Numbered from the stretch's first letter, positions 47,581 through 58,558 are shown. The stretch is DNA of 64,000 nt from Platynereis dumerilii (GCA_026936325.1 JAPTHN010000145.1:310001-374000), one strand, 5' to 3'. Made by a program: numbers and translations. The notes: generated by a model not told the origin, from the sequence alone.

Positions 47581-49649
47581 ATACCACATTGCCTGTTGCT
47601 GCAATTGCTGGTCCATCATGCCTGTTGTAGAAATGACCAAATCTGGAAAAAGATTTGCTAAGTAGATTTTGGTTGCCGAGGGAAGGAAATCCTCTTGAAT
47701 GGCAACCAAACCATGTTTTCATTCAAGCCAAGATCAAGCTCCATCCCCAAATCAAGGAGTCAGCTGTCCGGAGCCATGTGATTGGTTGAACGAGGAAGTA
47801 AATTCATTCAGGAGACATTGTGAAAGGAATAGCTAAGACTGTGAATTAGAAGATACTTCAAATGAGATTGGGCAGCAAGACACATTGCTATCAGGATGAT
47901 TGTGTTTAGATGAAATGGTTGTCTACTGCCTTTGGCTTCAATTTAGGTTCAAATGGATACATTTCTTGTGCACTATGTACATATAAACTTTGTCAACATA
48001 CCCAACATTTTAGTGGGTAATATCTCATCACCCAAAAGAATAGTTGGATCTTTTATGTATGAATTATGAAAAAGGTGGAACAAATGCTACATTAGTTGAA
48101 AATACAAGCACATTATTTCAGAGCAGATTTACCAACATACATGTGTATACCAGCAATTTACCAATTAGAAATATCAGGGATTGAAAATAATATCTACAAG
48201 ACCAAATGCATAAGAAAAAAAAATTTCATCAAATCACTCCCAGATGGCAGTGTATCTTGTGGTCCAATCCCATGTGGGTTATCTTCTATTCGAAAGACTT
48301 AGCTATTCCTTTCACAATTTCTCCAAATTGAATTTACTTCCTCGTTCAACTAATCACATGGCTTAGGGCAGCTGACTGCTTGATTTGGAGATTAAGCTTT
48401 ATCTTGGCTTGAGTGAAAACATGGTTCCTGTGGCATCAATTGTAGATCTCAAGGGCATTTGGTTCTCCCAGCGAGCAAAGTAAATTCCACAGATTTCCTG
48501 ATTCAGTTATTTGCTGCAACAGGCTTGATGGACTAATGAGTTCACATAGGTAAGTGTTCAACTACTAAGCTCTACTAGTATGCTTCTCTGTATGGTCATA
48601 CATACATGACTGACAAAAAGTCTTCCATGCATTTCTTTATGGGGGTGGATTAAATGACAGGCCCTAAAGAAACATCAGTGTCTGTCAAATGGAATAACAT
48701 CAGCTGCACTATTATAATAGCATTATTATAACTAATTCCAATTTTTCACATCCTATTTAGAAACCCATATTCAACAAGTTTTTCTATATATCGTCCTTTG
48801 TGACATAATAATATTTCGCTTTTCCTATCATTCAAATGCAAACACATCAAATTTGTTGGCAGGAGTTTATTAAGCAAATCAGAATACATGCTCCTGACAA
48901 GAAACTGCATCAATTATTGATTACAAAGTGTCTGGTATTTTCCAGGTCAGGCAAATATATAGCTTTTTTACACCACAAAGTCTGTAAATTATTGGAGAGA
49001 AAGTCTTTGACAGGGAAAGGGATAATCTGAAGTGACATTCCCATATATATGACCTCTCACGCTGTCAGTTTGGGTCAGGGCAAACTGTTGAACAAATCTT
49101 TCATAATTTTATCTTCCTTTTTTCTTAACAACCAACTGATTATAAACTTGACAGTTTTCTTCAGCTACCCAATCTAAATATGGAGAACACGTCTTAGGTT
49201 TTCCTTATTAGCCTACAATTTTCCAAGATTGAGTTCACTTCATCTTTCAATCTGATCATCTACTTCAGGACACCTTACAATTTGATTTTAGGATTAGGCT
49301 TGCTCTTGGTTTAAGTGAAAACACGGTCAATGACACAAATTATCGTTCCAGTCACATTGGGCATCAGTGTTCAAAATCTCTCTCACATACTCTCTAAATG
49401 AATAATTGACGTATCCAATGGGTCCTTTGCGTAGATTACACTCGGACAATGTTCTAGTGATAATTGAATTGGACCTGACACCTTGAGGGAACAATTCCTA
49501 TGTCTTGTTCAATTGATTTTCACTAATTGCATCACACCAGACAACCTGATTATGGGATTTAGATATATCCTGTTTGAAATGAAAGCACCAATGTTCTCAA
49601 GATAGCCGTTGCTACTGAACTGCGCTGTTGATCTGCGTAACCCACTTTT

Positions 49650-50616
49650 TTGCTGTACTCCTAATTAAGTATCTACCAACTTGGATGCACTACCCTCTTC
49701 TTAAGCACCCTCCTTGGTTCATATAATTAAAATTGACAAGTAAGACTATATTTGACTGAATATACTAAAAAAAAACCTAGGGATTGCAGTAGACAGATTC
49801 GAATTTTTGTTCTGGGGTGGCCTCTCGATATTGGCTTATTTGCCTTAGAGAGGTCTCCCGATAGTGAGGAGTCAATATATGAATGTTATAATTGTGTATA
49901 TCATATGTCTAGCCGAAATGCTCGCTGCTCATTGGCCGACAGCCGTGCCATATTCTACGATTATGCACGCATGTTATTGCACGGTCATTTTAACATGTAA
50001 AAGATTGGACGGACCTGAGAGGAAGCAGCATATTTTGGTGCTGCGGCAGCCCCAGGCTGACAAAAAGATAGTGTTTTTCCATTTTACAAAAAAATGCACT
50101 GCACAGCTACGGCGGCTGATAGAAAGCTGGTTTTTGCGGCAAGAGATGGGTCTATTAAAGGTCTGATAGGATATCGGTGCGCCCTCGTGCAATATTAGTC
50201 ACCTCGGTGCCATAAAAACTGATATTGCACTCAGTGCTGTGCGATAACTGTATAATATATATATAGAATATTGTATATTGTATAATAGTCTTTCCATGTA
50301 TGGCTTTTCCACTATGAATAGATAATTTTGTCTGTCTGTCTGTCTGTACCCTGATTTTCTTTATTATTATCCAGTTCATGCAGTCTTATTGTAGTCCAGA
50401 ATTCAGTTGACATAGTTTCCTAATTTTTGAGGTTCAAAATTGCCATGTTTGATATAACTTTTTGTTGTTGACTAAGTTACAGTCTCCATCACTGAGTCTT
50501 GTGTAACAAAGTAAACCAAGAAAAAATTGGACTTGTTTCATTTGTAATAAACTAGACGGTCCCTCTCCATGCTCCTAATTATGAATAGGCCTACAAATTT
50601 GATACGGTGTGCAGTT
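49650..50616. other. No gene seen in this part of the right arm
   Basis: This stretch has no partner in the left arm, so it is inserted or lost on the other side. A short (TCTG)n run lies at 50329-50348. A 100-codon frame at 49864-50166 has no recognisable domain. Confidence 0.35.
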
Positions 50617-50900
50617 AGGGACCGTTCAGAATTTATGACTGGGGGTGGGAGTTTTGGCCGAGGGGGTACTAACTTTTCACACATGTTTCAAGGGGTACTA
50701 ATTTTTGATAAGATGTCCAAGGGGGGGTACTAATTTTTGATAAGATGTCCAAGGGGGGCTATGAAAATTTCACAAAAGATACAAGTTTATTGAGGCATTT
50801 TGTGCGCTATAGTCCGCAAATCTGTGCACGTGACTGTCAAAGGGGTATATCTATGACATTGTGTGCGTATTGCTTTTTATCCCATGTCTAGCCAACTTTT
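50617..50900 (+). mobile_element. Left end of the 'gggaccgttcagaattta' transposon family
   Basis: The sequence agggaccgttcagaatttat followed by gactgggggtgggagttttg matches the left end of the element at 639-1012. A ~35-bp block (ggggtactaatttttgataa) is tandemly duplicated just inside, at about 50690-50757. I did not find a convincing right end, although acggtccctta at 51459 could be a decayed one. Probably a partial or longer relative. Confidence 0.55.
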
Positions 50901-51293
50901 GTCCCTCATATTGAGCTTTTCCCTGGTCAGTACAGATTGAGAGAGGGAAATACAACAGAAAGAAACAGGGATATATTATTTAGTTCCACCAATCAAATTC
51001 TTTTGGCTAATTAGCCAGCAGGATATACTGAAAGATAATGAGATTAACAGGGATATACTGGAACTGACCAATCAAAAGACAACGATGCCCCTATATATCA
51101 TGCTTATTAGCATGCAGATACCAGCATATTTGCTGATTGTTGTGATTTAAGGCAATTAAGTGCTGCCAATTAAGAGTATTGATTTTTTTAGCACAGCTGC
51201 ATTCAAATTACGTGCTTCAAACTGTTTTACATTGATATGAATAAAAGTTTTTTTTTTTTAAAGACTTGGATAAAAAGGTTACACCATGAGTGA

Positions 51294-51376
51294 GGGCAGT
51301 ATATCCCTGGAATAGTCACCCTTTGGGTCTCGGGATATACTGGGTCTCGGGTGACTATACCAGGGATACACTGCCC
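51294..51376. repeat. Long hairpin: stem ~28 bp, loop ~25 bases
   Basis: The strand gggcagtatatccctggaat then agtcaccc folds onto gggtgactataccagggata then cactgccc with only two or three mismatches. Related gggatatactg phrases occur nearby (about 50970, 51031 and 51050). It may be the centre of a small fold-back element; the ends were not found. Confidence 0.6.
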
Positions 51377-52379
51377 CCACGCATGATATAACCTCATAGT
51401 ATAAAAATATGCATGAAACCTTATGGCGGGGTACTTCAAATCCACAAGAATCTCCCACACGGTCCCTTATTGGGCAATGATAGCATAAATCTTGAATTTT
51501 TCTAGATGTGCTTTTCCATGGTTGCATCCGTTTGGAGATTTTCCTTTTGCTGCCAACATTGTGTGAGACTGGTAGGGGCCCCCTCTGGCGTAATGTAACC
51601 CCTGAGAAATGCTGCTCAATTGTGGGAATCGGGGATTAGCAAAACGATCAAAGGTGCAGAAATCATGGTTGTTACAGAAGATAAAACTTGAATGCTTACG
51701 GATTTGGACTAAAGTGTTTATTGTGAGATTATAGCCCTATTATACATCCTTAATGTTATTCTGTATCAGTCATCAAAAATTTATGAGGTCATAGTGAGGT
51801 TATGGCCTATACTTGCAATGTTATCAAAACGAGTCATAAGTTGAGTTTCAATGAGATCACATGTTGCTCAATGACAAATTGTCAGTTAGTTTCAATGCAA
51901 TTTATAGAACATGTTGTGAGGTCATTAGCAGCTGAATGTAAGTACTCATCAATCGTCAACTGTCAGTGTTATAAGAAAGAGAAAAAAGGAATATTGATGA
52001 TTGGCATGCCCTGATTAATCCTTGGGGAATTGAGGATTCCTATGGAGAAACCAAATGTGCCAACTACCAACCTTAAATACTATACATAATAGTATTCCTT
52101 TCATGACAATTATTGTAGGAGATATGTGTCATATGTAGCAATGGATTCCAAAGGTTCTAAGGCTTGACTTTCGTTTTTTTAAATCACTTTTACAAGCTTT
52201 GTTGCTTAGCTGGTACATCTTTTAAAAAACTTGTAATATAAATGGTTGAATAATTCCTTATACAGTGTAGAATATTCCACATGGATGCTGGCAATCCTAC
52301 ATTGAAAAATACCCGCTGACGCAAGTGCTACCCTCGGCCACAGATGCTGCTGTTTCAATACAAATTTAATTGTCATCAA
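51377..52379. other. No gene seen
   Basis: No supported feature. A 70-codon frame at 51802-52014 shows no domain. Confidence 0.3.
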
Positions 52380-53074
52380 GTTTTAAAAAAGATGACCTCT
52401 AAGGTCACAGAAGTAGTTCAGGGTCATTCACGTCAGGAGGCATTGAAGGTCTTGCAGTTGCAGTGATGCACAATCCCTGTGACTTTGGCGATCCATGGTT
52501 CAGTACAAATGCAGTTATGTTATACACAGGCTGTTCACAAATATGGCTACTGAGGTCACAGAAAAGGTCAAGGTCACTCATGCCAGAACTCCTTCAATGT
52601 TTTTCTGAAATACACAATCCCCATTAATATGGTCATGGGATCAATATCTAACTAGAGTTATCATGTACACGAGTATTTCACAAATATGGCTACCAAGGTC
52701 AAAGAAATAGTTCAAGGTTACTCATGTCAGAATTCCTACAAGGTCTTATGGCATTAGCAGGGCCACTAGAGTGTACAGAAGCTTGAAATTTGTGTCATCA
52801 AAATACGGATTTTTCCTTGTTTTAAAAAGCAGTAAAGGATTTATTTTTGTCACTGGCTGATGGATTATAATACCAGTGTCATTTGAGTGGAAGGATCCAG
52901 AAATCAGAACAGAGGAAAGTGACTTTTTAAACTATTTTCTATTCGATTTTGCCCAAATCCCTTCAATATCACCCAGGGAAAGGGTTGGGGGGTCAGGTAG
53001 AACAATAGCCTGACACCCTATTGTGGAATCCGAAAAGGTGTGATAGACTGTGAAACACTACCACTGAAACTGTG

Positions 53075-55216
53075 ATGGCCAAGGACAAAGACTCTCCTGA
53101 GACAAAGGAGCAAGAGCTTATGAATGGGTCTATTGTTGTTGTAGATGACAATGGCAAACCTATTGACCATGCTGGTGATTCTGTTGATCATGTTGGTGAT
53201 CCTGAGGATCGAAACTCCCAGACTGATAAGAGCCCTCTGTTGGATGGTGAAGTAAAAGCTGTGGAGAATAGCCCCCTGGAGGAGAAGACCCCTGACAAGG
53301 ATGAAACCACTCAAGAGATTGGGGATGGAAGTACCCAAGAGAGTGAGGATGGAAGCACCAAGGAGAGTGATGATGGAAGTTCCCCAGAGAGTGAGGAGGA
53401 GAGCCAGCAAGGGGAGAAGAATACCCAAGATGAGGAAGCAAATCCCATTGAGGATAGACAGCAAACACATGAAGTGGATGGCGCTGCTGGTGATGTCAAT
53501 GACGATGTCACTCAGACATGCATACCTGACTGTCAATTTCGAAATTGTGCAGAAGAGGATGTAAAAAGTATGTTTCTTCAATGCAGCCTCTGTACTGTAT
53601 GGCACCATATTGATTGCTTGGGCATAACTAAGAAGGAGTTGAAGCGCATTGGTTTTTGGTCATGTCCCAACTGCAGATTGATATCGAAAAACATGCGGGA
53701 TCTGCAAAAATCTGTACAGGTTATAATCAATTTGCTGACCACAATGAATAAACCAGTACAACGTACTACAACTCCTGATCAAGATGAGAATGAGGATGTG
53801 TCAGAATACACACATTCACTCGAGTTGTTAGCAGCAAAGACTGAAGAGTGTGAAAGACTGAAGACATCAAATGAGAGACTTAAACAGCAACTTGCATTGC
53901 AAGAGAGGTCAACGAACTCCGATGACTCTGATGACAGCGACTCAGAGGATCGTGAGAAAGATTTCTCGGAAGGACCCATGGAGAATGCTATAGGTCATTT
54001 ACTAATAGGGGATTCGTTGATCCGTGATATTCATCCTACTGCTGATGACATGACTGTGGCCTGCATGGGTGGAGCTAAGTTCAGTGATGTAACCAGGAAG
54101 CTCAAGAGCACATCACGTTGTTACAAGCAGGTTACAATTGTTTGTGGCACGAACGACATAGCCACAAAAATGGACACTGAAAAGATAACAGAGAACCTTC
54201 AGAAGCTGTTGAAAACAGCAAAAACCAGAGCAAAGACTGTTACAATATGTACCATCCCCCCACGACTGGACAAGGTACCTGTTGATAGAATCAATAGCAT
54301 CAACGAACGTCTTGCTGTCATTGCTGGTTCTCTAGATGTCAAGCTCATAAACAATGACTTGAACTTCAAATTCATGAGTGAAATCCCCGATGAAAGCCTC
54401 TTACTGTCAGACGGACTGCACCTGTCTCATGCAGGTGTAACTCGACTCATGCGAAATTTGATGGTAGACAAATTGACAAAATGTAACTTGACTGAGAGCA
54501 AACGTCCAGAGAAGGCACCTATGGTGAATAAACGTACAGATGACCAGCCAAGAAAATCAAGGAAAGTGTGCACTAAGTCTCGAAATGGTATCACCCTTTT
54601 CTACGGAAAGGACTCAGTTTTCAGCAATCTTCATATGGAAACTCCGATATATGTGGATGGAACAAGGTACAACTGTAATGAGCAGTTGTACACACAATCC
54701 ATGGCGAGATTTTTTGGTGACAGTGATGTAGCTACTAAAGCAATGGCCATCACTGACCCATATAAGCTGATCGATCTACAGAAAATGGTCAAAAACTACG
54801 ACAGGCAAAAATGGCTACCTGAAGCAGAACGGACACTGTACTTAGCCAACATGGCTAAATACACCCAGAACACAAATGCCAGAGATGCCCTGATGAAGAC
54901 TGGTGGTAATACGATAGGCGAGGCCACCTACAGTAAAATCTGGGGAATTGGAGCGTCAATACATGATTCACATGCGATGGAAGGAAAGTGGTTTGGGAAA
55001 AATCTCATGGGGAAAATTCTCATGGACATAAGAGACTCCATAAATGTAAAAAGTGTTGAACAATTTGAGACCGCTGCAAGATCCTCTCAAAGAGAGAAAT
55101 ACTGTTGGTACTGCGGAGAACAGAACCATATCTCCAAGAACTGCAGGCATGGCATGAAAGTGCAGTGTAATTCATGTCTGGACTGGGGCCACAAAGCGAA
55201 GTTCTGCTACAATTAG
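53075..55216 (+). CDS. LINE ORF1 protein: PHD finger, coiled coil, SGNH esterase, NADAR domain, two zinc knuckles
   Basis: 713 residues from the ATG in gtgATGGcc (53075). Residues 1-145 are acidic with short repeats (GSTQESEDGSTKESDDG). 149-200 is a PHD-type finger (CIPDC ... CSLC ... WHHIDC ... CPNC). About 247-279 is a coiled coil. About 309-470 is an SGNH hydrolase with GDS (312-314), GTND (358-361) and DGLH (446-449), so the Ser, Asn, Asp and His are all present. 506-656 is a NADAR/YbiA-like domain: FYGKDSVFSNL, CNEQLYTQSMARFFGD (Glu 536), GGNTIGEATYSKIWGIG, NLMGKILMDIR. 677-690 and 698-711 are CCHC knuckles. PHD and esterase are known in ORF1 of CR1/L2-type LINEs, where ORF1 binds RNA. 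NADAR enzymes act on ADP-ribose-linked substrates, including ADP-ribosylated guanine; its role here is not known. ORF2 follows in the same frame after one TAG. Confidence 0.9.
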   Translation: MAKDKDSPETKEQELMNGSIVVVDDNGKPIDHAGDSVDHVGDPEDRNSQTDKSPLLDGEVKAVENSPLEEKTPDKDETTQEIGDGSTQESEDGSTKESDDGSSPESEEESQQGEKNTQDEEANPIEDRQQTHEVDGAAGDVNDDVTQTCIPDCQFRNCAEEDVKSMFLQCSLCTVWHHIDCLGITKKELKRIGFWSCPNCRLISKNMRDLQKSVQVIINLLTTMNKPVQRTTTPDQDENEDVSEYTHSLELLAAKTEECERLKTSNERLKQQLALQERSTNSDDSDDSDSEDREKDFSEGPMENAIGHLLIGDSLIRDIHPTADDMTVACMGGAKFSDVTRKLKSTSRCYKQVTIVCGTNDIATKMDTEKITENLQKLLKTAKTRAKTVTICTIPPRLDKVPVDRINSINERLAVIAGSLDVKLINNDLNFKFMSEIPDESLLLSDGLHLSHAGVTRLMRNLMVDKLTKCNLTESKRPEKAPMVNKRTDDQPRKSRKVCTKSRNGITLFYGKDSVFSNLHMETPIYVDGTRYNCNEQLYTQSMARFFGDSDVATKAMAITDPYKLIDLQKMVKNYDRQKWLPEAERTLYLANMAKYTQNTNARDALMKTGGNTIGEATYSKIWGIGASIHDSHAMEGKWFGKNLMGKILMDIRDSINVKSVEQFETAARSSQREKYCWYCGEQNHISKNCRHGMKVQCNSCLDWGHKAKFCYN

Positions 55217-58200
55217 AACACTGGCCAGCAAGATCGAGCCGAATGCTTAGAAGAGAGTGACTGTCTAACATTGTCTAGCTTAAATAACCAATCTAATGAT
55301 TTTTTCAGCTGTTCTGAAATTGGTAGTATATCAAATGCTTTTAAAGATTTTAATATTTCCTGTTGTGATGACAATCCCGTAACAGAGTTAAGTAATGAGT
55401 ATAACAAACTGTCAAATAACCGTAATGATTATGGACCTATTGATAAAAGTGTGTTAGTTCTTCCTGAGGACGGAATTAATTACTTTGACAATGTTGAAAA
55501 TGTGAATCGCGATGAAACAGTCCTTAGTTGTGATGGTAATATCTGTAATTCTGAGGATATGTCTGAAAAAATAATGATTGATATGGGTAGCAATTATACA
55601 AACAATATATGTGATAGTAATGATGAAAATAATCATGATTCATGTTATGCTAGGAGTTTGAGATGTGATGTTGAATGTATGAATTCATGCAGGGTTGAGT
55701 GTGAAAATATATGCAATGTTGATAATGACACTTATCAAAATGAAATGCTTCCTGGACAATGTGACAAAAATAATGCTGATTGTAACATTGAATGTGACAA
55801 TGATTCATGTATATCCATAAACACCAGTAAGCTGAGACTGGCTAACCTAAATACCAGAAGTTTAATTAACAAAATGGATAATTTTTCATTGTTTATCAAG
55901 AAACATAAATTTGATATAATTGGTGTGAATGAGACTTGGCTTGATGGGTCTATAAATGATGCTGAAATTGGAGTTGCGGATTTCTCAGTGGTCAGAAGAG
56001 ATAGAAATAGATTTGGAGGTGGGGTTTGCTTCTATATAAAAGATTCAGTTCAATATCAAGTATTAACAGACATTGGCAATTGTATTGAAAGTTTATGGAT
56101 ATCTGTTAAATTGAAGCACAGTAAGCTTGTCATAGGCACTATCTATAGACCACCAAGCTCAGGTCATGAATATCTTGAGAATATACATAATGCTATTCAA
56201 AGGGCCATTGATATTTCTGATGATGTTATTGTCATGGGTGATTTAAATTTTGATTGTCTCTATGAATCAGATCCCAATAGAAATCCTATTTCGTATATGG
56301 AGAAGGTGTTTGATATGAAACAAATTATTTCATCCCCAACACGAATTACTGTAAACTCTGAATCACTGTTGGATGTAATGCTTACTACAAACTGTGAAAG
56401 ACACACAAATACTGAGGTTATCAATGTAGCAATGAGTGACCATGATTGTGTTGTCTCAGACTATTGTCTTGGGGAAAACATTAAAGGTGTCAATCACAAA
56501 CAAATTACTTTTAGAGATTATAGGAATTTCTATTTGGAAAACTTTCTCCATGATTTAAACAAAAGTCAAGCTATTATATCTGCTGAATTTGAAGTTTTTG
56601 ACTTAGAGCACAAGTGGGAACTCTTTAAATCAGCTTTTTTGAAAATCAGTGAAAAGCATGCCCCTTTTAAGACCATGCGACTCAAGGATAGGAATAACCC
56701 ATGGGTTACTAGTGAGATTGTTAGAAAGATGTATAAGAGAGATTTTATAAAGAAAAAAGCAGTGAAAAACAAGGATGATGCGCTTTACAGAGAATATCAG
56801 AAATTAAGGAATGAAATAACAAGTGACCTTAGAAAAGGTCGAAGCTTGTACTACAGTGAAAGGCTGAAGACATGTGGTGGCAACCCAAGACAAACTTGGA
56901 AAATCATAAACGCAGTTGGTAAATTTAGAAAACATCAAGAGCCACATGGCAGCCTTAATGCCTCATTGTTCAATAATTATTTCAGTACTATTGGGGAAAA
57001 AGTAATTTCTCAGACAAATAGCAGACCAGAGAATATCCCTTGGAAACAACCAGCATGCCGGTCTACATTCTGTTTCTCTCATATCAGTCAACAATGTGTG
57101 TTAGACAAACTGCTGAAATTGGGATCTGATTCTTGTAATGATGTCTTAGGCTTTGATTCGAAGTTACTCTATCATAGCAGTCATGTTATTGCACCTGTAC
57201 TGACTAAATTTTTTAATGTATCATTGTCTAGGTCAATTGTTCTTGATGACTGGAAATTTGCACGAGTTACCCCTGTGTACAAAGACAAGGGTGACATCTC
57301 TGATATGAACAACTACAGGCCGATTTCAGTCATAGGACATATTTCGAAAATTTTTGAGTCCCAAATTCACACTCAACTGTTAGACTATTTCACTGAAAAT
57401 GACTTAATAACGAACGACCAATCAGCTTATTTAAAAGGACATAATACGCAGACTGCTCTCCATCGTGTAATTGATGACTGTATAGATAACATATGTAGTA
57501 AGACTTTTACTGGAATATGTTCATTTGACATCAGAAAATGTTTTGATTCCATAGATCATAAGCTTCTTCTTACTAAAATCCAATATTATGGAATTAAAGA
57601 TAATGCATTACAATGGTTGCGGTCATATTTAAGTAACAGAAATCAAGTTGTAAGAATGAATGGTGAAATTTCTGAAAAGCGAGTGGTTTCTGTAGGGGTA
57701 CCTCAAGGTTCTATTTTAGGACCATTGCTTTTCGTCATCTTTGTTAATGATATTAGTCAGCATGTAGGTATTGCAACTGCTAATCTCTATGCAGATGACA
57801 CTTTGATTTATTGTAATGCTAATTCAATGACGGATGTCCAGGAGAAACTTCAAAGTTGTGTTGACCATGTTTCAAATTGGTATCAAGGAAACAATATTGT
57901 GATTAATGCTGAAAAGTCATGTGCTATGGTTGTTAGGTCCAGACGTAATGAACCAGACTGTTCCCTTGATATCACAGTTAATGATTGTCAGATAAAACAG
58001 GTTAATGTTATGAAGTATTTAGGCTTGGAAATTGACGAAGCTCTCGCATGGAATGACTATGTTACTAAGCTATGTAGAAGACTCTCTTTTAAAATCTCAA
58101 AATTAGCACGACTCAGTAAGGTCCTTCATAAAGGTATTCTGATGAAGATTTATCATGCAACTATACAACCCTGCATCGATTATGCAATTTCAGTATGGGG

Positions 58201-58558
58201 AGGTACAAGTCAACATAATTTAAATAAAGTACAGAGGTTACAGAATCACTGTGCTCGAATTATAGAAGGCAATTATGACTATATTAACATCAGAGGTTTA
58301 GACCTTGTGAAATATTTAGGATGGATGACTATACGAGAACGCTTCATCTACTTCCAGGTTTTATTAATTTATAAATGTATACATGGTTTAGCACCGAATT
58401 ACTTAACTAACAATGTATTGTTTGATTTTGAGATATCAGCCAAGACTACACGAAAACATGAAATGAATTTATACTTAAATGTACCAGACAATGAATTTCA
58501 CAAAAATATGCTTTTTATAATGGAGCCAGGGAGTGGAATAAGTTACCATCTAATTTGA
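55217..58558 (+). CDS. LINE ORF2 protein: AP endonuclease and reverse transcriptase
   Basis: The frame is open directly after the ORF1 TAG; its first ATG is at 55559, giving 999 residues. The first ~90 residues after that ATG are Asn/Asp-rich with many Cys (DVECMNSCRVECENICNVD). The endonuclease shows LNTRSL, NETWLDG, YRPP (56144), GDLN (56237) and SDH (56435). The reverse transcriptase shows NNYRPISV, FDIRKCFDSIDH, GVPQGS (57695) and YADD (57788). Together they nick target DNA and prime cDNA synthesis. The frame ends at 58558 in a T run near 58510-58515; the usual C-terminal block (NGAREWNKLPSNLKD, FKTMLKRHI) is readable in the next frame to 58623, so one base has been lost and about 30 residues are displaced. 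Otherwise it looks intact. Confidence 0.92.
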   Translation, partial: NTGQQDRAECLEESDCLTLSSLNNQSNDFFSCSEIGSISNAFKDFNISCCDDNPVTELSNEYNKLSNNRNDYGPIDKSVLVLPEDGINYFDNVENVNRDETVLSCDGNICNSEDMSEKIMIDMGSNYTNNICDSNDENNHDSCYARSLRCDVECMNSCRVECENICNVDNDTYQNEMLPGQCDKNNADCNIECDNDSCISINTSKLRLANLNTRSLINKMDNFSLFIKKHKFDIIGVNETWLDGSINDAEIGVADFSVVRRDRNRFGGGVCFYIKDSVQYQVLTDIGNCIESLWISVKLKHSKLVIGTIYRPPSSGHEYLENIHNAIQRAIDISDDVIVMGDLNFDCLYESDPNRNPISYMEKVFDMKQIISSPTRITVNSESLLDVMLTTNCERHTNTEVINVAMSDHDCVVSDYCLGENIKGVNHKQITFRDYRNFYLENFLHDLNKSQAIISAEFEVFDLEHKWELFKSAFLKISEKHAPFKTMRLKDRNNPWVTSEIVRKMYKRDFIKKKAVKNKDDALYREYQKLRNEITSDLRKGRSLYYSERLKTCGGNPRQTWKIINAVGKFRKHQEPHGSLNASLFNNYFSTIGEKVISQTNSRPENIPWKQPACRSTFCFSHISQQCVLDKLLKLGSDSCNDVLGFDSKLLYHSSHVIAPVLTKFFNVSLSRSIVLDDWKFARVTPVYKDKGDISDMNNYRPISVIGHISKIFESQIHTQLLDYFTENDLITNDQSAYLKGHNTQTALHRVIDDCIDNICSKTFTGICSFDIRKCFDSIDHKLLLTKIQYYGIKDNALQWLRSYLSNRNQVVRMNGEISEKRVVSVGVPQGSILGPLLFVIFVNDISQHVGIATANLYADDTLIYCNANSMTDVQEKLQSCVDHVSNWYQGNNIVINAEKSCAMVVRSRRNEPDCSLDITVNDCQIKQVNVMKYLGLEIDEALAWNDYVTKLCRRLSFKISKLARLSKVLHKGILMKIYHATIQPCIDYAISVWGGTSQHNLNKVQRLQNHCARIIEGNYDYINIRGLDLVKYLGWMTIRERFIYFQVLLIYKCIHGLAPNYLTNNVLFDFEISAKTTRKHEMNLYLNVPDNEFHKNMLFIMEPGSGISYHLI

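Larger units (their letters stand above)
40490..48060 (+). repeat. Left arm of a large eroded palindrome
   Basis: Anchors that recur, reversed and complemented, in the right arm in mirrored order: 40500-40920, 41170-41265, 42440-42490, 44640-44760, 45470-45760, 46030-46180, 46950-46985 and 47700-47840. Identity varies from about 75% to about 98% (44700-44752). The arm has gained a 51-bp satellite and at least one retroposon. Within it, a ~300-bp unit recurs in direct order at about 41730-42490. A ~140-bp unit occurs at 46040 and 47700. No host gene seen. Confidence 0.82.

Noticed and set aside
49752-50192. Overlapping 70-100-codon frames on both strands
   Set aside because: No domain, no conservation visible in the mirrored arm, and composition like the flanks.
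53018-53608. 196-codon frame antisense to LINE ORF1
   Set aside because: It is a shadow of the acidic, repeat-like ORF1 N-terminus; no independent support.
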